Under the pieces are notes generated by a model. It worked only from the letters and a program-made list of their open reading frames with translations, was not told where the DNA came from and made no database searches. A stretch of DNA of 64,000 nucleotides from Kosakonia sacchari SP1 (GTDB lineage: Bacteria; Pseudomonadota; Gammaproteobacteria; Enterobacterales; Enterobacteriaceae): positions 2,356,001 through 2,420,000 of the forward strand of contig NZ_CP007215.2 in assembly GCF_000300455.3 (NCBI RefSeq). Direction: 5' to 3'. Within the stretch, counting starts at the first letter, position 1, and the number at the start of each line of letters is the position of its first letter. This document shows, in pieces, positions 52,324 to 61,475 of the stretch. The position numbers and the translations under genes are program-made.

Positions 52324-54435
52324 TTATTCAAACTGATACGCGACCGATAAGCCAACGCCGTAATTACGCCCCGGAGCCGGTTCGTAGTAACGGTTATTGC
52401 CTTCGTTAACGATAACGGAACCGACATATTTGCGATCAAACAGGTTATCGACCCGGCCAAACACGTCCATCATCCAGTTGCCATAGCTGAATTTATACCC
52501 GGTATTCAGCCCGGTGACGGTATAAGAGGGCGCCTTAGCGCTGTTTTCGTCATTGGCCATAATATCGCTCATATAGCGCACATCTGCGCCCGCATACCAG
52601 CCCTGGTCCGGGAGCCAGCCCAGCGAGGCAAAGCCCATATTGCGCGCGATACCCGGAATACGGTTGCCATTACATCCGCCGTCGCACACCTCACTGCGAT
52701 AGGTTGCATCAAGATAGGTCCACGCCAGTTTTGCCCGCCAGTTCCCGGCGAATTGCTGATCGAGGGATAATTCCGCGCCTTGACGACGGGTTTTTCCGGC
52801 GTTTTTATAGGTGGTGCGCCCGCCAGTGCTGGTATCGGTGACGATCTCATTATCGGTATCAGTGCGGAACAACGCGGCCGTCAGCAGGCCATTGCCGATA
52901 CGCGTTTTGCTGCCGATCTCCAGGGTGTCGTTCGTCGACGGTTTCAGCGCGAAGTTGAGACCGGTTTTGCCATCCGCGCGGTAGGAGAGCTCATTAATGG
53001 TAGGCGTTTCAAAACCACGACCGGCGGCGGCATACACATTCCAGCCCTCGGTCATGGCATATTTCAGCGACGCGGCAGGCAGCCATTTGTGATAACTGGC
53101 TTCGCCGCTGTCATCACCATTTCGCGCCGTAATGTAGCGATCGTTGGAATCAAACCAGACGGAGCTGTAACGAACGCCCGCATCCAGCGACAGCTTATCG
53201 GTCAGTTGCCAGGCGGTTTGCAGATACGGATCGACGTTCCACATCAGGTTGCGTTCGTTACGGCGCAGATTGCCTTTTTCGCCGTACACCGGCATGGTGC
53301 CATCCATCACAAAGTTTTCGTAACCTTTGCGCTCTTCGCTCATGTTTTCGTAGTTCAGACCACCGGTAAAGGTTACCGGTACGCCCAGTTCGCCACGGTG
53401 CGTCCAGCGGGTATCAATACCCTGATAGTGGCGCGTTAAATCAATCACGCCGCCCGCGTGGGTTGGGTTGAGCTGCGGAGCGCGCGGGATCGATTGATAT
53501 TGCGTGGTTTCACGCTCACCGGCGTACATCATTACGCTGAAATCATCCTGGCTGCTCATCTGGCGCTCATAGCGCAAGCCCGCCTGGGTTTGTTTAATGG
53601 TTTTGCGCGTATCATATCGCTGCGCGCGCGGCGACTGGCGCGGGTTGTCTTTCCATTCAGACTCGGTTAATCCGCCTGCGTCGTTGGCTTTAATGTCAAC
53701 GCTGTTAAAAATCAGGCTCAGTTTGCTTACGTCATCAATACGCACGCCGAGTTTGGCGTTGGCGAGATTTTTCCGCGCACCGCTGCGATCGCGATAGCCC
53801 TGGGTGACAAAACGGGTGCTGGATACGGTGTAATCGACATCGCCCGCGTGCGTTCCGTCCCCCATCGCGCCGGTGGCTTTCAGCCCGTAGCGCCAGCTAC
53901 CAAAGCTGCCGTAATAGCTGCTGGCTTCAATGGTTGCCGGTTCACGACCGGTCTGGGTAGTGACATTCATCACCCCGCCAGACGCGTTGCCATACAGTGC
54001 CGAGAAAGGGCCGCGCAGCACATCAATACTCTCCACACTGTTTAAATCGATATTCGATGTCTGTCCCTGGCCATCCGGCATGGTCGCGGGAATGCCATCA
54101 ACATACAGGCGAAGGCCGCGCACGCCGTAGGTAGAACGCGAACCAAACCCGCGAATCGACAGTTGCAGATCCTGGGCGTAATTTTGCCGGTTTTGCACTT
54201 GTAAACCGGGAACGTTGTTCAGCGATTCCGAGAGATTCACGCGCGGCGCGGCCTGACGGATATCATCGCCCTGAACGACGCTCACGGCGGCGGGACTGTC
54301 CAGTTCGGAAACGGTCTGCGGCGTGGCGCTGACAATCATCGTTTGTTCGTTGTCGGCCGCGTAAGCGGAAGTGGAGAGCGCAGCCGGTAGCAATAACACC
54401 GGCAGGGTGACCTTTGTGGCGGAAATGATATTCAT
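52324..54435 (-). CDS. yncD: YncD/PqqU, TonB-dependent outer-membrane receptor
   Basis: A 703-residue outer-membrane receptor. Signal peptide about 1-26 (ending STSAYAA), TonB-box region EQTMIVSA, plug domain with SELDSPAAVSVVQGDDIRQA and NVPGLQVQNRQNYAQDLQLS, then a 22-strand barrel with the C-terminal end YGVGLSVAYQFE (final Phe-type residue near the end). E. coli YncD was identified as the pyrroloquinoline quinone transporter PqqU. It is divergent from yncE. Iron control of the pair is suggested by a Fur-like site in the gap. Confidence 0.93.
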   Translation of the reverse strand: MNIISATKVTLPVLLLPAALSTSAYAADNEQTMIVSATPQTVSELDSPAAVSVVQGDDIRQAAPRVNLSESLNNVPGLQVQNRQNYAQDLQLSIRGFGSRSTYGVRGLRLYVDGIPATMPDGQGQTSNIDLNSVESIDVLRGPFSALYGNASGGVMNVTTQTGREPATIEASSYYGSFGSWRYGLKATGAMGDGTHAGDVDYTVSSTRFVTQGYRDRSGARKNLANAKLGVRIDDVSKLSLIFNSVDIKANDAGGLTESEWKDNPRQSPRAQRYDTRKTIKQTQAGLRYERQMSSQDDFSVMMYAGERETTQYQSIPRAPQLNPTHAGGVIDLTRHYQGIDTRWTHRGELGVPVTFTGGLNYENMSEERKGYENFVMDGTMPVYGEKGNLRRNERNLMWNVDPYLQTAWQLTDKLSLDAGVRYSSVWFDSNDRYITARNGDDSGEASYHKWLPAASLKYAMTEGWNVYAAAGRGFETPTINELSYRADGKTGLNFALKPSTNDTLEIGSKTRIGNGLLTAALFRTDTDNEIVTDTSTGGRTTYKNAGKTRRQGAELSLDQQFAGNWRAKLAWTYLDATYRSEVCDGGCNGNRIPGIARNMGFASLGWLPDQGWYAGADVRYMSDIMANDENSAKAPSYTVTGLNTGYKFSYGNWMMDVFGRVDNLFDRKYVGSVIVNEGNNRYYEPAPGRNYGVGLSVAYQFE

Positions 54436-54597
54436 GACGGAACCAAGTTAAAAGACGAACCAAAAAAAGGAAATACGCCAATATGTTAAAGCGTATGTAA
54501 ATTATTTGAAAACTTTAAACGCACATTACGTTAACGACGAGTGTAACGGAGGAAATGGGATCCTGCGTCGCGAAGATTAACGCTCCACTTTCTTGTT

Positions 54598-54616
54598 ATT
54601 AATGATTACTATTCTC
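54598..54616. promoter_or_regulatory. Fur-like site upstream of yncE
   Basis: ATTAATGATTACTATTCTC matches the Fur consensus at 13 of 19 positions by hand count and lies 85 bases before the yncE start. E. coli yncE is known to be repressed by Fur, so the site is plausible. Confidence 0.5.
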
Positions 54617-54700
54617 AACTATAACAATAAGCGAAACCGCCGTTTCGTGCACTGGACGCATGTGAAAACGTAACCACCAAGTTGAACAAAGGGAGTCGTC

Positions 54701-55762
54701 ATGTCTTTACGTCAATTATGCTCGCCGCGCTTGCGCCGGACGTTGGTTCTGGGATCGTTACTGCTGGCGGGGTCATTTAACACCCACGCCGCAGAGGAGA
54801 TGCTGCGCAAAGCCGTCGGGAAAGGCGCCTATGAAATGGCCATCAGCCAGCAGGAAAATGCGCTGTGGCTGGCGACCGCGCAGAGCCGCAAAACGGATAA
54901 AGGTGGGGTGATTTACCGTCTGGATCCGGCCTCGCTTGACATTACGCAAGCCATTCACAGCGATTTAAAACCGTTTGGCGCTACGCTCAATAGCCGCACG
55001 CAGACACTGTGGTTCGGTAACACCACAGACGGTTCCGTCACGGCGGTAGACGCCAAAACCGGCGTCATTAAAGGCCGCGTGGTGTTAGATGCGCGTAAGC
55101 GCTCGGAAACGGTGCGCCCGCTCAGCCCGCGCGAGCTGGCGGTGGATGAAGAGACCAACACGGTTTACATTACCGGCGTCGGGAAAGAGAGTGCGGTATG
55201 GGTAGTGGACGGCGCGGCGCTGAAACTGAAAACGACTATTACCAGTACGGGAACATATAGCACTGGCCTTGCTATTGATAGCGCGGCGAAACGCCTCTAC
55301 ACCACCAACGCCGACGGTGAGTTAATTACCATTGATACCCGCAACAATCGCATCCTTGAACGCAAAAAATTGCAGGATGACGGCAAAGAGCACTTCTATC
55401 TCAACCTGAGCCTTGATACCGCCGGACATCGCGCGTTTATCACCGACTCAAAAGCGCCGGAAGTGCTGGTTGTGGAAACCCGTAACGGCAAGGTACTGGA
55501 GAAAATCGCCGCGCCGGAATCGCTGGCAGTGCTGTTTAACCCGACACGCAATGAAGCCTACGTGACACACCGCGAAGCGGGAAAGGTGAGCGTTATCGAC
55601 GCCAAAACTTATCGCGTAGTGAAAACTTTCGCCACGCCAACCCATCCGAACAGCCTGGCGCTGTCAGCGGACGGCAACACGCTGTACGTCAGTGTGAAAC
55701 AGGCTTCAACGCGTGAAAAAGAGGCCACGCAGCCGGATGATGTGATACGTATTGCGCTGTAA
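54701..55762 (+). CDS. yncE: YncE, periplasmic seven-bladed beta-propeller protein
   Basis: A 353-residue periplasmic protein. Signal peptide about 1-31 (TLVLGSLLLAGSFNTHA), then repeated YVTN-type blades (NTVYITGVGKESAVWVVD, RLYTTNADGELITIDTRNN, EAYVTHREAGKVSVIDAKTY, NTLYVSVKQAS). E. coli YncE binds DNA in vitro and is induced on iron limitation. Divergent from yncD. A GGGAG site precedes the ATG. Followed by a terminator. Confidence 0.95.
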   Translation: MSLRQLCSPRLRRTLVLGSLLLAGSFNTHAAEEMLRKAVGKGAYEMAISQQENALWLATAQSRKTDKGGVIYRLDPASLDITQAIHSDLKPFGATLNSRTQTLWFGNTTDGSVTAVDAKTGVIKGRVVLDARKRSETVRPLSPRELAVDEETNTVYITGVGKESAVWVVDGAALKLKTTITSTGTYSTGLAIDSAAKRLYTTNADGELITIDTRNNRILERKKLQDDGKEHFYLNLSLDTAGHRAFITDSKAPEVLVVETRNGKVLEKIAAPESLAVLFNPTRNEAYVTHREAGKVSVIDAKTYRVVKTFATPTHPNSLALSADGNTLYVSVKQASTREKEATQPDDVIRIAL

Positions 55763-55776
55763 TCGTTTGATATCTT

Positions 55777-55800
55777 AAGCTCCCTGCGGGGAGCTTTTCC
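55777..55800 (+). terminator. Rho-independent terminator of yncE
   Basis: AAGCTCCC/GGGAGCTT 8-bp stem with a 4-base loop followed by TTCCTTTC, 15 bases past the stop codon. Confidence 0.8.
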
Positions 55801-55805
55801 TTTCA

Positions 55806-55952
55806 CTGACGATTACGAAACCGCTCTATTTTGACGAGTACGAGCGCGTGCTGGCGACAGGGCTGCCAACGGATAATACCCAGGAAAACTATGCGTTGAT
55901 TGCGCCGCAGATTACTGCCGCCTGGCAACGTTTTAAACAAGCGCAGGCGTAG
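55806..55952 (+). pseudogene. Coding remnant between yncE and ansP
   Basis: A 49-codon frame ending in TAG reads like the C-terminus of a real protein (LTITKPLYFDEYERVLATGL, then PTDNTQENYALIAPQ, ITAAWQRFKQAQA), with codon use like the neighbours. There is no ATG, and upstream the frame meets a stop at 55776-55778 inside the terminator of yncE. So only the end of a gene seems left. I do not recognise the family. Confidence 0.4.
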
Positions 55953-55965
55953 CTTTTTCACCAAC

Positions 55966-55998
55966 AAAAAAGCCGCAACGTTTCCGCTGCGGCTTTTT
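55966..55998 (-). terminator. Bidirectional terminator after ansP
   Basis: AAAAAGCCGCA/TGCGGCTTTTT, a long stem with a 10-base loop, has A-run and T-run built in, so it works in both directions. It lies 14 bases from the ansP stop. Confidence 0.85.
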
Positions 55999-56011
55999 GC
56001 GTTTATACGCG

Positions 56012-57484
56012 TTACGAACGTGTCTTCGGTACGGCATCTGGGTGAACCGGCGCGGTGCTGTGGATTTCGTTAACGCGCTTACGCACGCCAAACCAGCCCG
56101 CAACCAACAACACCGCGATCAGCGGAATCGAACCGATGGTGTATGTGCCGTTCGGGTAATCGAATGCCATCAGCACCAGCACGCTGAGCAGGAACAGCAG
56201 CGTCAACCATGAGGTCACCGGTGCGCCCGGCATTTTGAAACTAACATCCGCCACTTTGCCTTCGTGGATAGCTTTGCGCAGACGCATCTGGCACACCACG
56301 ATAAAGCCCCATGACGCAATAATCCCCAGCGACGCAACGTTAAGCACAATTTCAAACACTTGCGACGGTACCAGGTAGTTCAGGAACACGCCAACAATGT
56401 AGACGCAAATGGTCGCCAGAATGCCCGCGTAAGGCACGTGGTGACGACTCATTTTGGACATGAATTTCGGTGCGGAACCGCCCATCGACATTGAGCGCAG
56501 AATACGACCTGTGCTGTAAAGCCCGGAATTCAGGCTGGAGAGTGCCGCGGTCAGCACCACCATATTCATAATGTCGCCGATATATGGCACGCCCAGCTTG
56601 GAGAAGAAGGTCACAAACGGGCTTTGTCCCGCCTGATACGCATTCCACGGCAGCAACAGAACCAGCAACACCACGGAGCCGACATAGAACAAACCGATAC
56701 GCCAGATAACGCTGTTAATGGCTTTCGGCACCATGGTCTGCGGATCTTTACATTCGCCAGCCGCCGTACCTACCAGTTCGATAGAAGCGAACGCAAACAC
56801 CACACCCTGAACCAGCACCAGCGCCGGTAACAGGCCGTGCGGGAAGAAACCGCCGTTATCGGTGATCAAATGGAAACCGGTCGCGCCGCCATCGAGCGGT
56901 TTACCGCTGCCGAGGAAAATGGTCCCGACGACCAGGAACACCACAATCGCCAGCACTTTGACCAGCGCAAACCAGAACTCCATCTCCGCGAACCACTTCA
57001 CGCCGATCATGTTCATGGTGCCGACAATCGCCAGCGCGCCAAGGGCAAACACCCATTGCGGCACATCACCAAACGCGCCCCAGTAATGCATATACAGCGC
57101 AACGGCGGTGATATCCACGATACCGGTCATCGCCCAGTTGATGAAATACATCCAACCGGCAACATACGCGGCTTTTTCGCCAAGAAATTCACGTGCATAA
57201 GAGACGAAGCTGCCGCTGGAAGGGCGGTGTAATACCAGTTCGCCCAGCGCGCGCAGAATAAAGAAGGAGAAAATACCACACACCAGATAAACGATAGCCA
57301 GCGACGGCCCCGCCATCTGCAGTCGGGCGCCTGCGCCCAGAAATAAACCTGTACCGATTGCGCCGCCGATAGCAATCATTTGCACCTGGCGGTTACCCAT
57401 CGCGCGGTTGTAGCCCTCTTCGTGAGAATTGAGCCAGCGTCGTTTCGCGGCGTGATGATCCGTGACGTTGTTGTCTGTTTTCAT
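56012..57484 (-). CDS. ansP: L-asparagine permease AnsP
   Basis: A 490-residue APC-family transporter (E. coli AnsP 499) with 12 helices. Family motifs are HEEGYNRAMGNRQVQMIAIGG before helix 1 (split here: EEGYNRAMGNRQVQMIA, GGAIGTGLFLGAG), SGSFVSYAREFLGEKAAYVA and the later VGTAAGECKDPQTMVPKAIN. It imports asparagine with proton. Stop is separated from the remnant by a strong terminator. Same order yncE-ansP as in E. coli. Confidence 0.95.
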   Translation of the reverse strand: MKTDNNVTDHHAAKRRWLNSHEEGYNRAMGNRQVQMIAIGGAIGTGLFLGAGARLQMAGPSLAIVYLVCGIFSFFILRALGELVLHRPSSGSFVSYAREFLGEKAAYVAGWMYFINWAMTGIVDITAVALYMHYWGAFGDVPQWVFALGALAIVGTMNMIGVKWFAEMEFWFALVKVLAIVVFLVVGTIFLGSGKPLDGGATGFHLITDNGGFFPHGLLPALVLVQGVVFAFASIELVGTAAGECKDPQTMVPKAINSVIWRIGLFYVGSVVLLVLLLPWNAYQAGQSPFVTFFSKLGVPYIGDIMNMVVLTAALSSLNSGLYSTGRILRSMSMGGSAPKFMSKMSRHHVPYAGILATICVYIVGVFLNYLVPSQVFEIVLNVASLGIIASWGFIVVCQMRLRKAIHEGKVADVSFKMPGAPVTSWLTLLFLLSVLVLMAFDYPNGTYTIGSIPLIAVLLVAGWFGVRKRVNEIHSTAPVHPDAVPKTRS

Positions 57485-57947
57485 TGCGTTACCTGTTTAC
57501 CTGTCTGAACCTTGCGGAATTCCTCTACCCGGCAGGCAGAAAACCAATCGATTGCCTGGCGCGGGAAAATGTTTTGTCTTTCCAGTGTTTCTTCGTATGG
57601 ATAAGACCAAACATGGCGCAGCATCGTAACCGCAATCGATATGCGACGCAAAACATACCAGTGCCATAGCAGCCGACTATTAGCGGAAATTGTGAGGTTA
57701 AGGGTAACGAGCAGAGCAAATGATTTAACCCGATGGAAAATGCAACAGAAATAACCTGTATAAGTAAAAAGAATGTGTAACAAATTTACAGAATTATTAC
57801 GTGGTTGTTATCAGTCATCATGACAACCGCAGCACCGGCATCCATGTCTTTGCAAATTTTTTGCTTATTTAATGTAAATTAATTGTTTCACAGCATGCGC
57901 GCGTCGCCCTATTAATGGGGTTATCTCTTCTAACGCGAGTTAATTGC
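57485..57947. other. Divergent control region ansP / sulfur-salvage operon (463 bases)
   Basis: No gene is supported. It must hold the promoters of ansP (minus) and of the operon starting at 57948 (plus). The part 57780-57890 is very AT-rich and contains TTGCAA (57850-57855) with TAAATT or TGTAAA about 17-19 bases on, a weak promoter candidate. No regulator gene lies next to the operon inside the window, and no clear operator is seen. Confidence 0.5.
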
Positions 57948-58964
57948 ATGTCTTATCGCCTGAGTTTGCTGGATAAAAGCCCCATCGCGGAGAACGAAAC
58001 CGCACAGGACGCCCTGGCCCGCACGCTGCAACTGGCGCAGCAGGCGGAAAACTGGGGTTATCACCGCTTCTGGATTGCCGAACATCACAACACCACCCAG
58101 TTGGCCAGCCCGTCGCCGGAGCTGGTTATCGCCTGGATACTCGGCCAGACGCGGCGAATTCGCGTCGGTTCCGGCGGCGTCATGTTGCAACATTACAGCC
58201 CATTCAAAGTGGCGGAAAACTTCAACCTGCTGGCAACCCTTGCGCCGGGGCGCGTTGATCTTGGCGTCGGCAAAGCCCCCGGCGGTTTGCCGCTTTCCAC
58301 CCGCGCACTCCAGCAGGGAATAAACAGCGCCGAAAAGGGCAGTTTTGCCGATCAACTGGCGCAACTGGATAACTGGTTGTCCCTGTCAAAAGATGACCAC
58401 GCGGAAGAAACCGTTCTGGCTACGCCGCTGCCACCGCAGCCTGCGGACGGTTTTCTGCTTGGCGCGAGTCTCGAAAGCGCGGCGCTGGCGGCAAAACTGG
58501 ACTGGAATTTCGTTTTCGCCGCCCATCTCAACGGTGACAAAGCTCTTTTACGTGACGTTGTCACGCAGTGGCAGCAACAGAGCCAGCGCGACACGCTGGT
58601 CGCCGTGCAGGTGATTGTTGCCGACACCGAAGAGCAGGCGCATGCGCTGGCGCAACAGGTTGAAGTCTGGGGCGTCGAGCTGGCAAACGGTCAGCGCGTG
58701 AGCGTCGCCAGCGAGGCGCAAGGCCATGCGTTTGCTCGCCAGGCAGGCAGCCCGGCGGTGCGTATCGCTAAACGCGAGCCCTCCCTGATCGCCGGAACAG
58801 CAGAGCAGGTTCTGGCGGGGCTGGATCAACTGCATCAGCAATTCGCCATTGATGAATTTATTATCGACACGCCGATCAGCGAAGGCAGCGCGCGGCTGAC
58901 CTCTGTATTGCGGCTGGCGCAGGCCCACGCAAACACCAAAGCAGCACAGGAGGTGGCGGGATGA
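57948..58964 (+). CDS. Luciferase-like flavin monooxygenase (LLM class)
   Basis: A 338-residue FMN-dependent oxygenase or reductase of the bacterial luciferase fold. It starts MSYRLSLLDKSPIAENETAQ. Typical stretches are YHRFWIAEHHNTTQLASPSP, GSGGVMLQHYSPFKVAENFN, and GRVDLGVGKAPGGLPLSTRA. It resembles YhbW/YtmO-type proteins. The ATG at 57948 is chosen by family start. Its stop overlaps the ATG of the M20 gene by 4 bases (translation coupling). First gene of the seven-gene run; in B. subtilis a similar protein (YtmO/CmoO) oxidises S-alkyl cysteine derivatives. Needs reduced FMN from a separate reductase, not found here. Confidence 0.9.
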   Translation: MSYRLSLLDKSPIAENETAQDALARTLQLAQQAENWGYHRFWIAEHHNTTQLASPSPELVIAWILGQTRRIRVGSGGVMLQHYSPFKVAENFNLLATLAPGRVDLGVGKAPGGLPLSTRALQQGINSAEKGSFADQLAQLDNWLSLSKDDHAEETVLATPLPPQPADGFLLGASLESAALAAKLDWNFVFAAHLNGDKALLRDVVTQWQQQSQRDTLVAVQVIVADTEEQAHALAQQVEVWGVELANGQRVSVASEAQGHAFARQAGSPAVRIAKREPSLIAGTAEQVLAGLDQLHQQFAIDEFIIDTPISEGSARLTSVLRLAQAHANTKAAQEVAG

Positions 58965-60082
58965 GCTTTGCGGAACAACTGATCGACTGGCGACGCGAGT
59001 TACACCAGCACCCGGAGTTGTCGCTGCAGGAGTTTGAAACCACCCGGCGCATTCGCCACTGGCTGGAAAGCGCCGGGCTGAGATTGCTGCCGTTAAGCCT
59101 GCCGACAGGTGTGGTCGCGGAAGTGGGCAGCGGCGAAAAAGTGATCGCCCTGCGCGCCGATATCGATGCCTTACCGATTGAAGAAGCGGTCGACGTGCCG
59201 TTTGCTTCGCGCAACCCAGGCGTGATGCACGCCTGCGGGCATGATATTCACTCCAGCGTTATGCTCGGCGCGGCGCTGCTGCTTAAACAGAGGGAGCCGC
59301 AACTGACCGGCCGAGTGCGAATTCTGTTCCAGCCCGCAGAAGAGAATTTTGGCGGCGCGAAACGGCTAATCGACGCCGGGGCACTGAACAACGTGAGCGC
59401 CATTTTTGGCATGCATAACGAACCCGGCTTACCGGTCGGATCGTTTGCAACGCGCGGCGGCGCGTTTTACGCCAATGTGGATCGTTTTTCGCTGACCGTT
59501 ACCGGCAAAGGCGCGCACGCCGCACGCCCGCACGAAGGTAACGACGCCATTTTGCTCGCCAGCCAACTGGTGGTCGCGCTGCAAAGCATTGCCAGCCGTA
59601 ACGTCAATACGCTGGAGTCGGTGGTGCTGAGCGTCACGCGCATTCAGGGTGGCAACACATGGAATGTGCTGCCGGAGCAGGTTGAACTGGAAGGCACGCT
59701 GCGCACTCACCAGGTGGAAGTGCGAGAAAAAGTCAAACGCCGCGTCGATGATATTGCCGCCGGGCTGGCACAGGCGTTTGACGCCAATATTAACGTGCGC
59801 TGGTTTGCAGGGCCTGCCGCGCTGGTTAATCACGATCGCTGGGCCACCTTCGCCCGCGATGTTGCCGACTGGCACGGTTACCAGACGCAGGAGGCGGATC
59901 TGCACATGGGGGGCGAGGATTTTGCCGTCTATTTGCAGCATATTCCCGGCGCGTTTGTCAGCATTGGCAGCGACAGCGATTACGGCCTGCACCACCCGGC
60001 GTTTAACCCCGATGAAGCATTAATCGAAGAGGCGGCGCGTTATTTCGCGCTGCTGGCAGAAAAAGCACTGCTGCAATCCTGA
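58961..60082 (+). CDS. M20-family amidohydrolase (N-acyl amino acid deacylase)
   Basis: A 373-residue zinc hydrolase of the M20D group (HipO/AmhX/YxeP/YtnL type), which removes acyl groups from N-acyl amino acids. Metal-ligand motifs: ALRADIDALPIEE, HACGHDIHSSVMLG, EENFGGAKRLIDAG, MHNEPGLPVG, and MGGEDFAVYLQ; dimer domain motif GKGAHAARPHEG. Coupled with the first gene by a 4-base overlap. In the suggested pathway it would free cysteine or its product from an N-acetylated intermediate. Confidence 0.93.
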   Translation: MSFAEQLIDWRRELHQHPELSLQEFETTRRIRHWLESAGLRLLPLSLPTGVVAEVGSGEKVIALRADIDALPIEEAVDVPFASRNPGVMHACGHDIHSSVMLGAALLLKQREPQLTGRVRILFQPAEENFGGAKRLIDAGALNNVSAIFGMHNEPGLPVGSFATRGGAFYANVDRFSLTVTGKGAHAARPHEGNDAILLASQLVVALQSIASRNVNTLESVVLSVTRIQGGNTWNVLPEQVELEGTLRTHQVEVREKVKRRVDDIAAGLAQAFDANINVRWFAGPAALVNHDRWATFARDVADWHGYQTQEADLHMGGEDFAVYLQHIPGAFVSIGSDSDYGLHHPAFNPDEALIEEAARYFALLAEKALLQS

Positions 60083-60147
60083 TGTGAAATTTGTCTGCCT
60101 GGGGCTCTCGCTCCGGGCCACCTGTTGCCTGAATATGAGGACCGATT

Positions 60148-61461
60148 ATGTCTACAGCACGACAACTGCGGCTTGGCACCATATTACATGGCGCGTCGGG
60201 AAATATGTCCGCGTGGCGACATCCGGCGGCGCTCGCCGATGCCAGCATTAATTTTGGCTTCGTGCAGGAAACCGCACGTATTGCCGAACAGGGGAAACTG
60301 GACTTTCTCTTTGTCGCCGACGGCTTATATATCAACGAAAAATCGATCCCGCATTTTTTAAATCGTTTTGAACCCATTACAGTATTATCCGCGCTCGCCA
60401 GCGTGACCTCGCACCTCGGTCTGGTGGGCACACTTTCCACCTCCTACAGCGAGCCATTTACCGTCGCGCGCCAGTTCGCAAGCCTTGACCATCTGAGCAA
60501 CGGGCGCGCGGGCTGGAACGTGGTGACTTCGCCGCTGGAAGGCTCGGCGAAAAACTTCTCCCGCGCGCAGCATCCGGATCACGCCTTACGTTACCGCATT
60601 GCCGATGAATATCTCGATGTGGTGAAAGGGCTATGGAACTCCTGGGAAGAGGATGCGTTTGTACGCAATAAAGCCACCGGGCAATTCTTTGACGCCAGCA
60701 AATTACATCCGCTTAATCACCACGGTGATTTTTTCCAGGTTGCCGGGCCGCTGAATATTGGCCGCACGCCGCAGGGGCGACCGATTATTTTCCAGGCGGG
60801 TGCCTCAGACGATGGAAAACAACTGGCCGCCCGTCACGCCGACGCCATTTTTACGCATCAGGAGACGCTTGATGAAGCTAAAGCGTTTTATCGCGATGTA
60901 AAAAATCAGCTGGAAAAATATGGCCGCCGCCATGATGAGCTGCATATTTTCCAGGGGGTCAGCGTGATTGTCGGCAACAGCAAAGAGGATGCTGAACAGC
61001 AGTACCAGACCACCGCCGCGCTGGTTTCTATTACCGATGCGCTGAACTACCTCGGGCGCTATTTCGAACACCATGACTTCAGCCAGTACCCGCTCGACGA
61101 GCCGTTCCCGGATATCGGCGATTTGGGGCAAAACAGTTTTCGCAGCACCACTGATGAGATCAAACGTAATGCGCGCGAACGCCAGTTAACGCTGCGCCAG
61201 GTGGCACTGGAGAGCGCCTCGCCGCGCCCACGCTTTTCTGGCACACCGGAGCAGGTCGCTGATGGCTTACAGCAGTGGTTCGAAAGCTACGCCGCAGACG
61301 GCTTTATCATCCAGGGCGGTACGCCGGACACCTTCCCGCGCTTTGTCGAAAAAGTGGTGCCACTGCTGCAGGCTCGCGGTCTGTTCCGCACGGAATACCC
61401 CGGAACGACGCTGCGCGAAAGTTTAGGTTTACCGCTGCCTGTTCACCCCTCCTCACAATAA
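60148..61461 (+). CDS. NtaA/SnaA/DszA-family FMN-dependent monooxygenase
   Basis: A 437-residue monooxygenase using reduced FMN. Family stretches: [60 protein letters not shown], and the C-terminal [20 protein letters not shown]. Members oxidise nitrilotriacetate, pristinamycin, dibenzothiophene sulfone or, for YxeK and YtnJ/CmoJ of B. subtilis, the C-S bond of N-acetyl S-substituted cysteines. The neighbouring M20, GNAT and ABC genes favour the last use. The start at 60148 follows AATATGAGGACCG. 14 bases separate it from the binding-protein start. Confidence 0.93.
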   Translation: MSTARQLRLGTILHGASGNMSAWRHPAALADASINFGFVQETARIAEQGKLDFLFVADGLYINEKSIPHFLNRFEPITVLSALASVTSHLGLVGTLSTSYSEPFTVARQFASLDHLSNGRAGWNVVTSPLEGSAKNFSRAQHPDHALRYRIADEYLDVVKGLWNSWEEDAFVRNKATGQFFDASKLHPLNHHGDFFQVAGPLNIGRTPQGRPIIFQAGASDDGKQLAARHADAIFTHQETLDEAKAFYRDVKNQLEKYGRRHDELHIFQGVSVIVGNSKEDAEQQYQTTAALVSITDALNYLGRYFEHHDFSQYPLDEPFPDIGDLGQNSFRSTTDEIKRNARERQLTLRQVALESASPRPRFSGTPEQVADGLQQWFESYAADGFIIQGGTPDTFPRFVEKVVPLLQARGLFRTEYPGTTLRESLGLPLPVHPSSQ

Positions 61462-61475
61462 AAGAAGAAAACGCT

